Origin: Azoarcus sp. TTM-91
GTDB taxonomy: Bacteria; Pseudomonadota; Gammaproteobacteria; Burkholderiales; Rhodocyclaceae
Assembly: GCF_012911025.1 (NCBI RefSeq)
Contig: NZ_WUEI01000019.1
Span: 1 to 62,954 of the forward strand
Length of the DNA: 62,954 bases
Direction of reading: 5' to 3'
The notes beneath the pieces were generated by a model. The model ran no database searches, was not told the origin of the DNA, and saw only the letters and a program-made list of their open reading frames with translations. The position numbers and the translations under genes were made by a program. Positions 16,705 through 25,341 of this stretch are shown here, piece by piece (position 1 is the stretch's first letter; the number at the start of each line of letters is the position of its first letter).

Positions 16705-17688
16705 ATGCTGCGCTTGTGGTGCTGCGTCCTGTTCTGTCTGTCGCTGCTGGCGCCAGCCTGCCGCGCCGCACCGCCGCTGGAGGTGGTGACCACGCTGGCG
16801 CAGATCGCCGAGCCGCTGGGCTGGATCGCCGGCCCGCGCGCCCGCGTCAGCAGCCTGCTGGGGGCGGGCGTCGATCCCCATCTCTATCGCCCCACCCGCA
16901 GCGACGTCGCCCGCCTCGCCGCGGCCGACCTGGTGTTCTACAACGGCCTCCACCTGGAAGCGCAGATGGAGGGCATGCTGCAGGCGCTGGCGGCGCGCAA
17001 GCCGGTGGTGGCGCTGGCGGACGGGGTGGAGCCCGCGCGGCTGCGCGGCGCCGGCGCATCCCCCGCCGCCGCGGCGCGCGATCCCCACCTGTGGATGGAC
17101 CCGGCGCTGTGGCGCAGCGCGCTGGAGCATGCGGTGGCGGCGCTGATCGCCGCCGATCCGGCCGGCGCCGAGGGCTACCGCAGCCGCGCCCGCGCCTATT
17201 TCCTGCGCCTGCAGCGGCTGCAGGCCTACGTCACCCAGGTGATGGCGACGGTGCCGGCGCAGTCGCGGGTGCTGGTCACCGCGCATGACGCCTTCGGCTA
17301 CTTCGGCCGCGCTTTCGACCTGGAAGTGCTGGCCATCCAGGGCCTGAGCACCGAGAGCGAGGCCGGCCTGCGCCGCATCGAGGAGCTGGTGGAGGTGCTG
17401 GTCAGCCGCCGCATCGCCGCGGTGTTCGTCGAAAGCTCGGTGTCGCCGCGCAGCGTGCAGGCGCTGATCGACGGCGCCGCCGCCCGCGGCCACCGGGTGC
17501 GCATCGGCGGCGAGCTGTACTCCGATGCCATGGGGCCGCCGGGCGACTACACCGGCAGCTACCTGGGCATGCTGGATCACAACGCCTCCACCATCGCCCG
17601 CGCCCTGGGCGGCCGGGTGCCGGCCGGCGGGCTGCGCGGCGAGCTGGCGGAAATGGCCGGCGCGGCGCCCGCCGCCGCCGCGCGCTGA
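16705..17688 (+). CDS. TroA/ZnuA-family metal-binding protein of ABC transporter
   Basis: A 327-aa periplasmic cluster A-I binding protein with a signal peptide (residues 1-22). The four expected metal ligands are visible: His59 (GVDPHLY), His128 (DPHLWMD), His194 (TAHDAFGYF) and Asp274 (GELYSDAMG), the HHHD set seen in TroA and ZnuA. The sequence around residues 205-250 (VLAIQGLSTESEAG, AVFVESSVSPRSVQ) is closest to the TroA/MntA subgroup. Unlike the second binding protein in this window (49955-50914), it has no His-rich loop. Mn, Zn or Fe are all possible. ATG 16705 follows GGAGGAGAGCCGAGC. Confidence 0.88.
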   Translation: MLRLWCCVLFCLSLLAPACRAAPPLEVVTTLAQIAEPLGWIAGPRARVSSLLGAGVDPHLYRPTRSDVARLAAADLVFYNGLHLEAQMEGMLQALAARKPVVALADGVEPARLRGAGASPAAAARDPHLWMDPALWRSALEHAVAALIAADPAGAEGYRSRARAYFLRLQRLQAYVTQVMATVPAQSRVLVTAHDAFGYFGRAFDLEVLAIQGLSTESEAGLRRIEELVEVLVSRRIAAVFVESSVSPRSVQALIDGAAARGHRVRIGGELYSDAMGPPGDYTGSYLGMLDHNASTIARALGGRVPAGGLRGELAEMAGAAPAAAAR

Positions 17689-17704
17689 GGCTGGAGCCCC
17701 GCCC

Positions 17705-18502
17705 GTGGTCGCCCTGCTCAAATTCAGCCCGCGCCGGCCGCCACCGCCGCCGCTGTCGCGCAGCCCGCTGGCGGTGCAAGGCCTCACCGTCGCCTACGGC
17801 GGCGAGCCGGTGCTGCGCGAAGTGGATTTCGTTGCGCCGGAGGCGGCGCTGGTGGCGGTGGTCGGCCCCAACGGCGCCGGCAAATCCACCTTTCTGAAGG
17901 CGGTGCTCGGTCTGCAGCCGCGGCTGGCGGGCCGCATCTCCTGTTACGGCCACCCGGTGGAGCGCCAGCGCCGCCTCATCGCCTACGTGCCCCAGCGCAG
18001 CAGCGTGGATTGGGATTTCCCCGCCTCGGCGCTGGACGTGGTGGCGATGGGCCTGTACCGCCGCATTGGCTGGTGCCGGCCGGTGGGCGCCCGCCACCGC
18101 GAACAGGCGCTGGCCTGCCTGGCGCAGGTGGGCATGGCCGACTTCGCCCGCCGCCAGATCGGCCAGCTCTCCGGCGGCCAGCAGCAGCGGGTCTTCCTCG
18201 CCCGCGCGCTGGCGCAGGACGCCCGCCTCTACCTGATGGACGAGCCCTTCGCCGGCGTGGATGCCGCCACCGAGCGCGCCATCGTCGAGGTGCTGCGCAG
18301 CCTGCGGCAGCGCGGCCGCACCGTGCTGTGCGTGCATCACGACCTGCACACCGCGCCGGACTACTTCGAGCACTTGCTGCTGCTCTCCGGCCGGGTGGTG
18401 GCGGCCGGCGCCATGGCCGAGGCCTGTACCGCGGCAGCGCTGGAAGAGGCCTACGGCGTGCGCCTGCCGGCCGGTGGCGCGACCGCGGTGCGCGCAGGCT
18501 AG
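17705..18502 (+). CDS. Metal ABC transporter ATP-binding protein
   Basis: A 265-aa ATPase with Walker A GPNGAGKST, signature LSGGQQQR, Walker B LYLMDEPF and the H-loop VHHD, plus the YVPQRSSVDWDFP Q-loop region typical of MntB/TroB/ZnuC. It starts at GTG 17705, 17 bp after the binding-protein gene, with GGAG nine bases upstream. Confidence 0.93.
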   Translation: MVALLKFSPRRPPPPPLSRSPLAVQGLTVAYGGEPVLREVDFVAPEAALVAVVGPNGAGKSTFLKAVLGLQPRLAGRISCYGHPVERQRRLIAYVPQRSSVDWDFPASALDVVAMGLYRRIGWCRPVGARHREQALACLAQVGMADFARRQIGQLSGGQQQRVFLARALAQDARLYLMDEPFAGVDAATERAIVEVLRSLRQRGRTVLCVHHDLHTAPDYFEHLLLLSGRVVAAGAMAEACTAAALEEAYGVRLPAGGATAVRAG

Positions 18503-18525
18503 GGCGGGCGCGGCGGGAGATGAGC

Positions 18526-19425
18526 ATGACCGCCCAGCTCGTCGATCTCCTGCTGCTGCGCGCCGGCTACAACAGCGCGGTGGTGGTGGCCGGCGCCGCC
18601 GCGCTGGGGCTGGCGGCCGGCGTCGTCGGCAGCTTCGTGCTGCTGCGCCGGCGGGTGCTGGTCAGCGATGCCATCGGCCATGCGGCGCTGCCGGGCGTGG
18701 CGCTGGCCTTTCTCGCCGGCCTGGCGCTCACCGGCAGCGGCCGCCATTTCGGCCTGTTGCTGCTGGGCGCCGCCGCCTCCGGCACGCTGGGGGTGCTGCT
18801 GGTGCAGGCCATACGCGACCACACCCGGCTGCCGGAGGACAGTGCCATCGCCACCGTGCTCAGCCTGTTCTTCAGCATCGGCGTGGTGCTGCTGTCCCAC
18901 ATCCAGACCCTGCCGGCCGGCGGCCAGGCCGGCCTCAACGCCTTGCTGCTCGGCTCGGCCGCCACCATGAGCCTGGACGAAGCCCGGCTAGTGGGCGGCG
19001 CGGCGCTGGCGGTGGTGGCGGTTTGCGCGCTGCTGACCAAGGAGTTCGGCCTGCTGTGCTTCGACGCCGGCTACGCCGCCGCGCTGGGTTGGCCGGTGCG
19101 CCGGCTGGACCTGATGTTGTCCCTGCTGTTGCTGGCGGTGGTGGCGATAGGGCTGAAGACGGTGGGCCTGATCCTGATCGTCGCGCTGGTGGCGCTGCCG
19201 CCGGTGGCGGCGCGCTGCTGGACCCACCGCCTGGGGCGGATGGCGGCGCTGTCCGGCGGCTTCGGCGCGCTGGCCGCCTGGCTGGGCGCGGCGGTTTCCT
19301 CGCTGTGGCCACGGCTGCCCACCGGCGGCCTCATCGTGCTGGTGGCCGGCGGCCTGCTCATGCTCTCGCTGCTGTGCGGTCCGGCGCGCGGGCTGGCGGC
19401 ATGGTGGCGGAGCCGGCCGGCGTGA
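18526..19425 (+). CDS. Metal ABC transporter permease 1
   Basis: A 299-aa inner-membrane permease of the ABC-3 (TroC/ZnuB) family with eight or more helices and the conserved RRRVLVSDAIGHAALPGVAL and KTVGLILIVALVALPPVAAR. Two in-frame ATGs are six bases apart (18520, 18526); the second is chosen because GGGAG then lies at normal spacing. Confidence 0.93.
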   Translation: MTAQLVDLLLLRAGYNSAVVVAGAAALGLAAGVVGSFVLLRRRVLVSDAIGHAALPGVALAFLAGLALTGSGRHFGLLLLGAAASGTLGVLLVQAIRDHTRLPEDSAIATVLSLFFSIGVVLLSHIQTLPAGGQAGLNALLLGSAATMSLDEARLVGGAALAVVAVCALLTKEFGLLCFDAGYAAALGWPVRRLDLMLSLLLLAVVAIGLKTVGLILIVALVALPPVAARCWTHRLGRMAALSGGFGALAAWLGAAVSSLWPRLPTGGLIVLVAGGLLMLSLLCGPARGLAAWWRSRPA

Positions 19426-20402
19426 GCGGCGCCGAAGCCTTCCTGAGCATAGACCTGCCGGCGCTGCTGGCGGCGCTGCTGGCGGCGCTGGCCTGCGCGC
19501 TGCCGGGCAACTTCCTGGTGCTGCGGCGGCAGGCCTTGATGGGCGACGCGATGTCGCATGTGGTGCTGCCCGGCATCGTCTGCGCCTATCTGCTGGCGGG
19601 CGACATCCTGCCGGTGGCGATGGTGGCCGGCGCGCTGGGCGCGGCGCTGCTGGCGGTGGCGCTGATCCACCTGCTGCAACGCCTGGGCGGGCTGGAGCCG
19701 GGCGCGGCGATGGGCGTGGTGCTCACCCTGATGTTCGCCGCTGGCCTGGTACTGCTGGAGCAGAGCGGCGCCAGCGGCGCCCACCTGGACGTGGAGCATG
19801 CGCTCTACGGCAACCTGGAAGGCACGCTGTGGCTGGGGCCGCGCCAGTGGGCGGACCTGCTGGACCCGGCCAGCTACCGCAGCCTGCCGCGGGTGCTGGG
19901 CACGCTGGCGCTGGTGGCGGCGGCGATGGTGGTGCTGGCGGTGCTGTTCTTCAAGGAGCTGGCGGTGACCACCTTCGACCCCGGCTTCGCCGCCGGCCTG
20001 GGCATCTCCAGCCGGGCGATCAGCCTGGGCCTGCTGGGCATGACCGCGCTGGCGGCGGTGGCGGCCTTCGAGGCGGTGGGCTCCATCATCGTCATCGCCA
20101 TGTTCGTGTGCCCGGCGGCCACCGCCCGCATGTTCACCGACCGCTTGTCGCGGCAGCTGTGGCTGAGCGCGCTGTTCGCCCTGCTGGCCGGTGCCGGCGG
20201 CTACTGGCTGGCGGCTTTCCTGCCGCCCTTGCTGGGCCATCCGCAGGCGCTCAACGCCGCCGGCATGGTCGGCGTTGCGGCTGGCGGCATGCAGTGCGCC
20301 GCCATGCTGCTGGCGCCGCGCTACGGCGTGCTGCCGCGGGCCTGGCGGGCGCGCTGGCGCAGGCGCGCGGGGACCAGCCCGGAGCAGGGGCGCGCGGGAT
20401 GA
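19422..20402 (+). CDS. Metal ABC transporter permease 2
   Basis: A second ABC-3 permease (326 aa): ALPGNFLVLRRQALMGDAMS and EAVGSIIVIAMFVCPAATAR mark the family. Two-permease systems are typical of TroCD/MntCD rather than ZnuB alone. The start is taken at GTG 19422, which overlaps the previous stop (GTGA) and has GGAG nine bases upstream; ATG 19401 would add seven residues. The C terminus is basic. A 419-bp gap follows, holding the promoter region of the monooxygenase operon. Confidence 0.9.
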   Translation: MSGAEAFLSIDLPALLAALLAALACALPGNFLVLRRQALMGDAMSHVVLPGIVCAYLLAGDILPVAMVAGALGAALLAVALIHLLQRLGGLEPGAAMGVVLTLMFAAGLVLLEQSGASGAHLDVEHALYGNLEGTLWLGPRQWADLLDPASYRSLPRVLGTLALVAAAMVVLAVLFFKELAVTTFDPGFAAGLGISSRAISLGLLGMTALAAVAAFEAVGSIIVIAMFVCPAATARMFTDRLSRQLWLSALFALLAGAGGYWLAAFLPPLLGHPQALNAAGMVGVAAGGMQCAAMLLAPRYGVLPRAWRARWRRRAGTSPEQGRAG

Positions 20403-20557
20403 GGATCGCCGCCGCGGCTGCGCCGTTTGCCGCGTCGCGCGGTGGTGCCGCCACCCCTTCCGCCCTTCCTTTCGCGTCCGCCATCCGCTTTTTCGCCGCC
20501 GGTTTTTCCGCCTGTGCTTTCCGTTTCCCGGTGGCAGGAAAAGCCCGCTCCGCGCCC

Positions 20558-20572
20558 GTCCCAAAATCGGAC
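20558..20572. promoter_or_regulatory. Dyad activator site upstream of the monooxygenase operon
   Basis: GTCCCAAAATCGGAC, a single copy with one asymmetric position, 107 bp upstream of the -24 element at 20680. I see no second full copy in this gap. Confidence 0.72.
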
Positions 20573-20679
20573 GAGGCCCTTCGCGGCCGAGTCGCAGAAC
20601 ACAACATGCTGCAGTGCATGAAGCCGGCTTTTGGCCGATTTTTCGCCGGAAAAGCCTGCAAAACGGCCCGAATGCGAGC

Positions 20680-20695
20680 TGGCACGCATGTCGCT
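20680..20695 (+). promoter_or_regulatory. sigma54 promoter of the monooxygenase operon
   Basis: TGGCACGCATGTCGCT: perfect -24 and correct GG-N10-GC spacing, with one mismatch (TCGCT for TTGCT). It is 126 bp before the alpha-subunit start, leaving a long 5' leader. Confidence 0.8.
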
Positions 20696-20821
20696 AAAGA
20701 AGTTGCAGCTCGATCGGCGACGGTTGCGCGGGCCAGGGCGGCAGGAGGCTCCGGCGACGATCGGCACGCTGCGCGTTCCCTGCGGACGCCCACACCAATA
20801 CGAGAGTGAAAGGAGACTGGA

Positions 20822-22492
20822 ATGACTGCTGGATTGACCCTGAACAAGATCACCTCCCAGCGGGGTGTGAGCATCGGCGAGGCGGCCCGCCGCATCGCCG
20901 ACCTCGGGTGGAATCCGTCCTACGTGCAGGAGGCGATGACTTTCCCCACCGATTACAAGATCGGCCGCCAGCCCAAGGACCCGATGAAGCAGGTGCTGCG
21001 CTCCTACTTCCCGATGCAGGAGGAGAAGGACAACCGCGTCTATGGCGCGCTGGACGCGGCGCTGCGCGGCGACATGTTCCGCAACGTGGAGGCGCGCTGG
21101 GTGGAGTGGATGAAGCTGTTCCTGGCGATCATCCCCTTCCCGGAGATTTCCGCCGCGCGCTCCATGTCCATGCTGGCGCGGCTGGCGCCGGGCGAGGAGC
21201 TGCGCACCGGCTTCACCATGCAGATGATCGATGAGTTCCGCCATTCCACCATCCAGATGAATCTGAAGAAGTGGTACATGGAGAACTACATCGACCCGGC
21301 CGGCTTCGACATCACCGAAGCCGCCTTCGGCAAGTGCTACGCCACCACCATCGGCCGCCAGTTCGGCGAAGGCTTCCTGACCGGTGACGCGGTGACCGCG
21401 GCCAACGTCTACCTGCAGGTGGTGGCGGAAACCGCCTTCACCAACACGCTGTTCGTGGCCATGCCGTCCGAAGCCGCCCGCAACGGCGACTACGCGCTGC
21501 CCACGGTGTTCCTGTCGGTGCAGTCGGACGAAAGCCGCCACATCGGCAATGGCCACTCGCTGCTGATGTCCATCCTCAACGACCCGGACAACCACCTGCT
21601 GCTGGAGCGCGACCTGCGTTACGCCTTCTGGCAGAACCACTGCATCATCGATGCGGCGGTGGGCACCCTGATCGAGTACGGCACCACCAACCGCGACAAG
21701 AGCAAGGAATCCTACGTCGAGCTGTGGCACCGCTGGATCTACGAGGACTACTACCGCACCTACATGCTTCCGCTGGAGAAGTACGGCATCAAGGTGCACC
21801 ACGACGACGTCGCCGCCGCCTGGGACCGGCTGGTGAAGAAGAACTACCACCACAAGGTCGCCCAGTTCTTCTCCGTCGGCTGGCCGGTGAACTTCTGGCG
21901 CATCGAGGCCCAGACCGACAAGGACTTCGAGTGGTTCGAGCACAAGTACCCCGGCTGGTACGCCGAGTTCGGCGACTACTGGCGCTGGTACGGCAAGAAG
22001 AGCGTGCCGGGCGAGACGCCGATGCTGTTCGACCAGGAGAACGGCTATGTGTACCCGCACCGCTGCTGGAGCTGCATGGTGCCCTGCCTGATCCGCGAGG
22101 ACTTCGTCGTCGATGAGGTGGACGGCAAGCTCTACACCTACTGCTCCGAGCTGTGCCGGTGGACCCACAAGGTGGCCTTCAGCGCCGAGTACGAGGGCCG
22201 CTCCACCCCGGCGATGGGCCGCTTCAGCGGCCGCCGCGAGTGGGAAGAGTGCTACCACGGCTGGGACCTGGCGGACTGCATCAAGGACCTCGGCTTCGTT
22301 CGCTCCGACGGCAAGACGCTGGTGCCGCAGCCGCACCTGCGCTTCGACGACAAGGAGATGTGGACCCTGGACCACGTCAGGGGCAACACCATCCAGAGCC
22401 CGCTCGTCCTGCTGCGCAACATGACGCCGGAGCAGCGCGAGAAGCACATCGCCGACTACCGCGCCGGTTTCACCATCCGGCCCTTCCAGTAA
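20822..22492 (+). CDS. prmA: Soluble diiron monooxygenase hydroxylase alpha subunit (propane 2-/acetone monooxygenase type)
   Basis: The 556-aa catalytic subunit. All six diiron ligands are present: Glu108, Glu138-x-x-His141, Glu203, Glu237-x-x-His240, each exactly six residues below the MmoX numbering. Thr207 corresponds to MmoX Thr213. The position of MmoX Cys151 is Gln145. The C-terminal third contains a Cys-rich stretch ([11 protein letters not shown] and YCSELCRW). Recalled similarity is highest to actinobacterial PrmA/MimA, which hydroxylate propane at C2, acetone to acetol, and some phenols. Gene order alpha-reductase-beta-effector-chaperonin is also prm/mim-like, unlike mmoXYBZDC. The substrate is inferred, not shown. 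ATG 20822 follows AAAGGAGACTGGA. Confidence 0.9.
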   Translation: MTAGLTLNKITSQRGVSIGEAARRIADLGWNPSYVQEAMTFPTDYKIGRQPKDPMKQVLRSYFPMQEEKDNRVYGALDAALRGDMFRNVEARWVEWMKLFLAIIPFPEISAARSMSMLARLAPGEELRTGFTMQMIDEFRHSTIQMNLKKWYMENYIDPAGFDITEAAFGKCYATTIGRQFGEGFLTGDAVTAANVYLQVVAETAFTNTLFVAMPSEAARNGDYALPTVFLSVQSDESRHIGNGHSLLMSILNDPDNHLLLERDLRYAFWQNHCIIDAAVGTLIEYGTTNRDKSKESYVELWHRWIYEDYYRTYMLPLEKYGIKVHHDDVAAAWDRLVKKNYHHKVAQFFSVGWPVNFWRIEAQTDKDFEWFEHKYPGWYAEFGDYWRWYGKKSVPGETPMLFDQENGYVYPHRCWSCMVPCLIREDFVVDEVDGKLYTYCSELCRWTHKVAFSAEYEGRSTPAMGRFSGRREWEECYHGWDLADCIKDLGFVRSDGKTLVPQPHLRFDDKEMWTLDHVRGNTIQSPLVLLRNMTPEQREKHIADYRAGFTIRPFQ

Positions 22493-22500
22493 GCCAGAAG

Positions 22501-22526
22501 GGCACGGGCGCCCGCGCGCCCGTGCC
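22501..22526 (+). other. Intercistronic hairpin in the monooxygenase mRNA
   Basis: A perfect 10-bp stem (GGCACGGGCG and CGCCCGTGCC, six-base loop) with no T-tract, between the alpha subunit and the reductase. It probably protects the 3' end of a processed message and sets subunit ratio. Confidence 0.55.
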
Positions 22527-22617
22527 TCCCAGCCGACCCCTCGCCCGCGGCCGCGCGCGCCAGCGCCCAGCCGCGGGCGGAGAGGAAGAACACGGAAGAA
22601 CAGCAAGGAAGACCAGC

Positions 22618-23661
22618 ATGTCCGAAACCCCTGTACACATCGTCCGCTTCGAACCGGTCGGCGTCGAGATGGAGGTCGCCGAAGGCGAGACCGTGCTCGA
22701 CGCCGCCTTCCGCCAGGGTGTGGCCGTGATGCACGGCTGCAAGGAAGGCCAGTGCAGCAGCTGCAAGGCGCTGCTGCTCGAAGGCGACATCGAGTTGCTC
22801 AAGTACTCCACCTTCGCGCTGCCCGACTACGAGCGCGACTCCAACCGCGTGCTGCTGTGCCGCACCCTGGCCTACAGCGACATCACGGTGGAGCTGCTGA
22901 ACTACGACGAAGACCTGATGCGCCGCTCCATCGCGGTCAAGGACTTCGCCGCCAAAGTGGTGGGCATACAGGCGCTCACCCACGACATCCGCCGGCTGGA
23001 GGTCGAGCTGGACCAGCCCATCCGCTTCTGGGCCGGCCAGTTCGTGGACGTCACCCTGCCGGAGAAGGGCATCACCCGCTCCTACTCCATGGCCAGCGTG
23101 CCCAGCAGCCCCGGCCGGGTGTCCTTCATCATCAAGAAGTACCCGGACGGCGCCTTCTCCAACGAGCTGGACCACGGCCTCAAGCCGGGCGACCCGGTGC
23201 GCATCAAGGGCCCCTACGGCGGCTGTTTCCGCCGCGAGGAACGGCCCGGCCCGATGGTGCTGGTGGGGGGCGGCTCCGGCATGTCGCCGCTGTGGTCCAT
23301 CCTCAACGACCACATCGAGAGCGGCGAGCGCCGGCCGGTGCGCTTCTTCTACGGCGCCCGCACCCGGCGCGACCTGTTCTACCTCGAACAGTTCGCCGAG
23401 TTCGAACGCACGCTGCCCGACTTCCGCTTCATCCCGGCGCTGTCCGCAGCCGAGCCGGAAGACGCCTGGAGCGGCGAAACCGGCTTCATCCACGAGGTGC
23501 TCGCCCGCCAGCTGCGGGCGGAAGGCTTCGACGGCGAGGCCATAGACGCCTACACCTGCGGCCCGGCACCCATGATCGACGCGGTGACCCCGGTGCTGCA
23601 GATGGCCGGCGTGCCGCCCGACCAGATGTTCTTCGACAAATTCACCCAGGCCGTGCGCTGA
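22618..23661 (+). CDS. prmB: Monooxygenase reductase (2Fe-2S, FAD, NADH)
   Basis: A 347-aa electron-transfer protein that feeds NADH electrons to the hydroxylase. The N-terminal plant-type ferredoxin domain has CKEGQCSSC and a fourth Cys in LLCRT. The FAD domain has RSYSMAS, and the NAD domain has GGGSGMSPLW and CGPAPMIDA. The sequence ends KFTQAVR. AAGGAAGACCAGC precedes ATG 22618. Confidence 0.93.
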   Translation: MSETPVHIVRFEPVGVEMEVAEGETVLDAAFRQGVAVMHGCKEGQCSSCKALLLEGDIELLKYSTFALPDYERDSNRVLLCRTLAYSDITVELLNYDEDLMRRSIAVKDFAAKVVGIQALTHDIRRLEVELDQPIRFWAGQFVDVTLPEKGITRSYSMASVPSSPGRVSFIIKKYPDGAFSNELDHGLKPGDPVRIKGPYGGCFRREERPGPMVLVGGGSGMSPLWSILNDHIESGERRPVRFFYGARTRRDLFYLEQFAEFERTLPDFRFIPALSAAEPEDAWSGETGFIHEVLARQLRAEGFDGEAIDAYTCGPAPMIDAVTPVLQMAGVPPDQMFFDKFTQAVR

Positions 23662-23722
23662 GGCCAGGGCAGCAGGGACCGTCCCGCAGCACCCATCCAC
23701 ACCGCAATACCAGGAGACTCAC

Positions 23723-24817
23723 GTGAACGCATTCACCCAGGAAGCCATCGCCCAGCCCCCCCGATCCGGCGCCGCCGGCGCCGCGCAGTTCGCCGGCTGG
23801 GACAGCCGCAAGTACAACTACTACAAGCCCAAGGGCCGCCACGCCACCCACTACGAAGACGTGACGGTGGACGTGCAGCCGGACCCGAAGCGCTACCTGC
23901 TGCAGGACTTCATCATCTCCTTCCCCGACGGCACGCCGACCTACTCCGAAACCTGGACGGCCGCCAAGAGCTCGGACTGGCACCAGTTCCGCGCGGTGGA
24001 CGAGGAGTGGGAGCGCACCCACTACCAGCGCCAGTCCACCATCTGCGGAATGATAGGCAGCGTGGTGGAGAACGCCCGCCGCGCCGGCGCTCCCAAGCGC
24101 CTGGACCGCACCTGGGTGAAGGTGCTGGAGCAGTACCTGGGCGCCTACAAGCATGCCGAGTTCGGCCTGGGCATGGCGACCATGCACGCCCAGCGCTACG
24201 GCTACACCCAGATGATCAACAGCGCCATCCTCACCAATTCCTCCTACAAGCTGCGCTTCGCCCAGGATCTGACCCTCTACCTGGCCGAGCTGGCGCTGGA
24301 CCTGCCGGAGATCAACCTCGACCTCGGCAAGCAGCACTGGCTGGAGAACCCGGCCTGGCAGGGCACCCGCGAGGCGGTGGAAGCCATCAACGGCACCAGC
24401 GACTACCTGGAGAAATACTTCGCGGTGAACCTGGTGTTCGAGCCGCTGGTGGCCGAGCTGGTGCGCAGCGGCTTCTTCATGCAGGTGGCGGCGGCACAGG
24501 GCGACTTCACCACGCCGACGGTGATCTCCGCCGCCGAGGGCGACTACCAGCGCAACCTCGCCAACACCGCCGAGCTGGTGCACATCCTGAGCCAGGACGC
24601 CGAGCACGGCGCCCACAACCGCGCCCTGTTCAACCGCTGGCTGGCCGAGCACGGCAAGCGCGCCCTCGCCGCCGCCCGCCAGCTGCAGCCGATGTGGTCG
24701 CTGCCCCACCACAAGGTCGCCCAGTTCCCGGAAGCGCTCAACCGCGCGCTGGAGCGCATCCGCAGCATCACCGGCGAACTCGGCCTCGAACTGCCGGCCG
24801 AGCTGAAGGCCGCCTGA
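23723..24817 (+). CDS. prmC: Monooxygenase hydroxylase beta subunit
   Basis: The 364-aa non-catalytic partner of the alpha subunit, with a ferritin-like helical fold lacking the diiron ligand set. Typical stretches are RHATHYEDVTVDVQPDPKRY, HAEFGLGMATMHAQRYGYT and DAEHGAHNRALFNRWLAEHG. It starts at GTG 23723, preceded by AGGAGACTCAC. Confidence 0.9.
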   Translation: MNAFTQEAIAQPPRSGAAGAAQFAGWDSRKYNYYKPKGRHATHYEDVTVDVQPDPKRYLLQDFIISFPDGTPTYSETWTAAKSSDWHQFRAVDEEWERTHYQRQSTICGMIGSVVENARRAGAPKRLDRTWVKVLEQYLGAYKHAEFGLGMATMHAQRYGYTQMINSAILTNSSYKLRFAQDLTLYLAELALDLPEINLDLGKQHWLENPAWQGTREAVEAINGTSDYLEKYFAVNLVFEPLVAELVRSGFFMQVAAAQGDFTTPTVISAAEGDYQRNLANTAELVHILSQDAEHGAHNRALFNRWLAEHGKRALAAARQLQPMWSLPHHKVAQFPEALNRALERIRSITGELGLELPAELKAA

Positions 24818-24884
24818 GCGTCTCGCAAGCCGGGCCCGCCGGCCTGGCGCCTCCCTTTCTTCCCTCCCCTATCGAGGACAGAGC

Positions 24885-25241
24885 ATGAGCACCTATCACA
24901 ACGACAACATCTTCCAGTCCCTCAAGGACGTGAAGTTCAACCAGACCATTTCCCACCAGTGCGGCGTGACCATGAACGACAGCGTGGAAGCGCGCGCCAT
25001 CGCCGAGCTGATGGCGACCAAGCCCGGCCTCAAGGTCACCTACCTGCCGGCCATGATCCGCATCGACGGCGAGGGCAAGATCGAATTCAGCATGCCGGAG
25101 ATCAGCGAGGCGCTCGGCCGGGAGATGACGCCGCACATGTTCGAGATCTTCACCTCCACCCACTACGGCCGGATGGTGATGCTGGACGACGACACCGTGG
25201 TGCTGTTCGGCGACATGGACGCCGCGCTGGCCTACGAGTAA
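24885..25241 (+). CDS. prmD: Monooxygenase effector/coupling protein (MmoB/DmpM family)
   Basis: A small (118 aa) cofactorless regulator that binds the hydroxylase and tunes oxygen activation. The family pattern is clear: GVTMNDSVEARAIAELMA, PAMIRIDGEGKIEFSMPEIS and the acidic end. ATG 24885 follows GAGGACAGAGC. Confidence 0.9.
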   Translation: MSTYHNDNIFQSLKDVKFNQTISHQCGVTMNDSVEARAIAELMATKPGLKVTYLPAMIRIDGEGKIEFSMPEISEALGREMTPHMFEIFTSTHYGRMVMLDDDTVVLFGDMDAALAYE

Positions 25242-25252
25242 GCGCCGCGGCA

Positions 25253-25278
25253 CCCCGCGCCCGCCCTGGCGCGCGGGG
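25253..25278 (+). other. Intercistronic hairpin before the chaperonin gene
   Basis: CCCCGCGC pairs with GCGCGGGG across a 10-base loop, without a T-tract. Two near copies of CCGATAACGCA / CGGATAACGCA follow at about 25286-25308. Confidence 0.4.
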
Positions 25279-25341
25279 CTGCCCGCCGATAACGCACCGG
25301 ATAACGCAGCCAGCAAGGCCGCGACCGAGGAGGAGAGAGAC

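Noticed and set aside
20822..22492. Methane monooxygenase (mmoX) identity
   Set aside because: The gene order lacks mmoXYBZDC arrangement and a gamma subunit, the Cys151 position is Gln, and recalled similarity is higher to PrmA/MimA.
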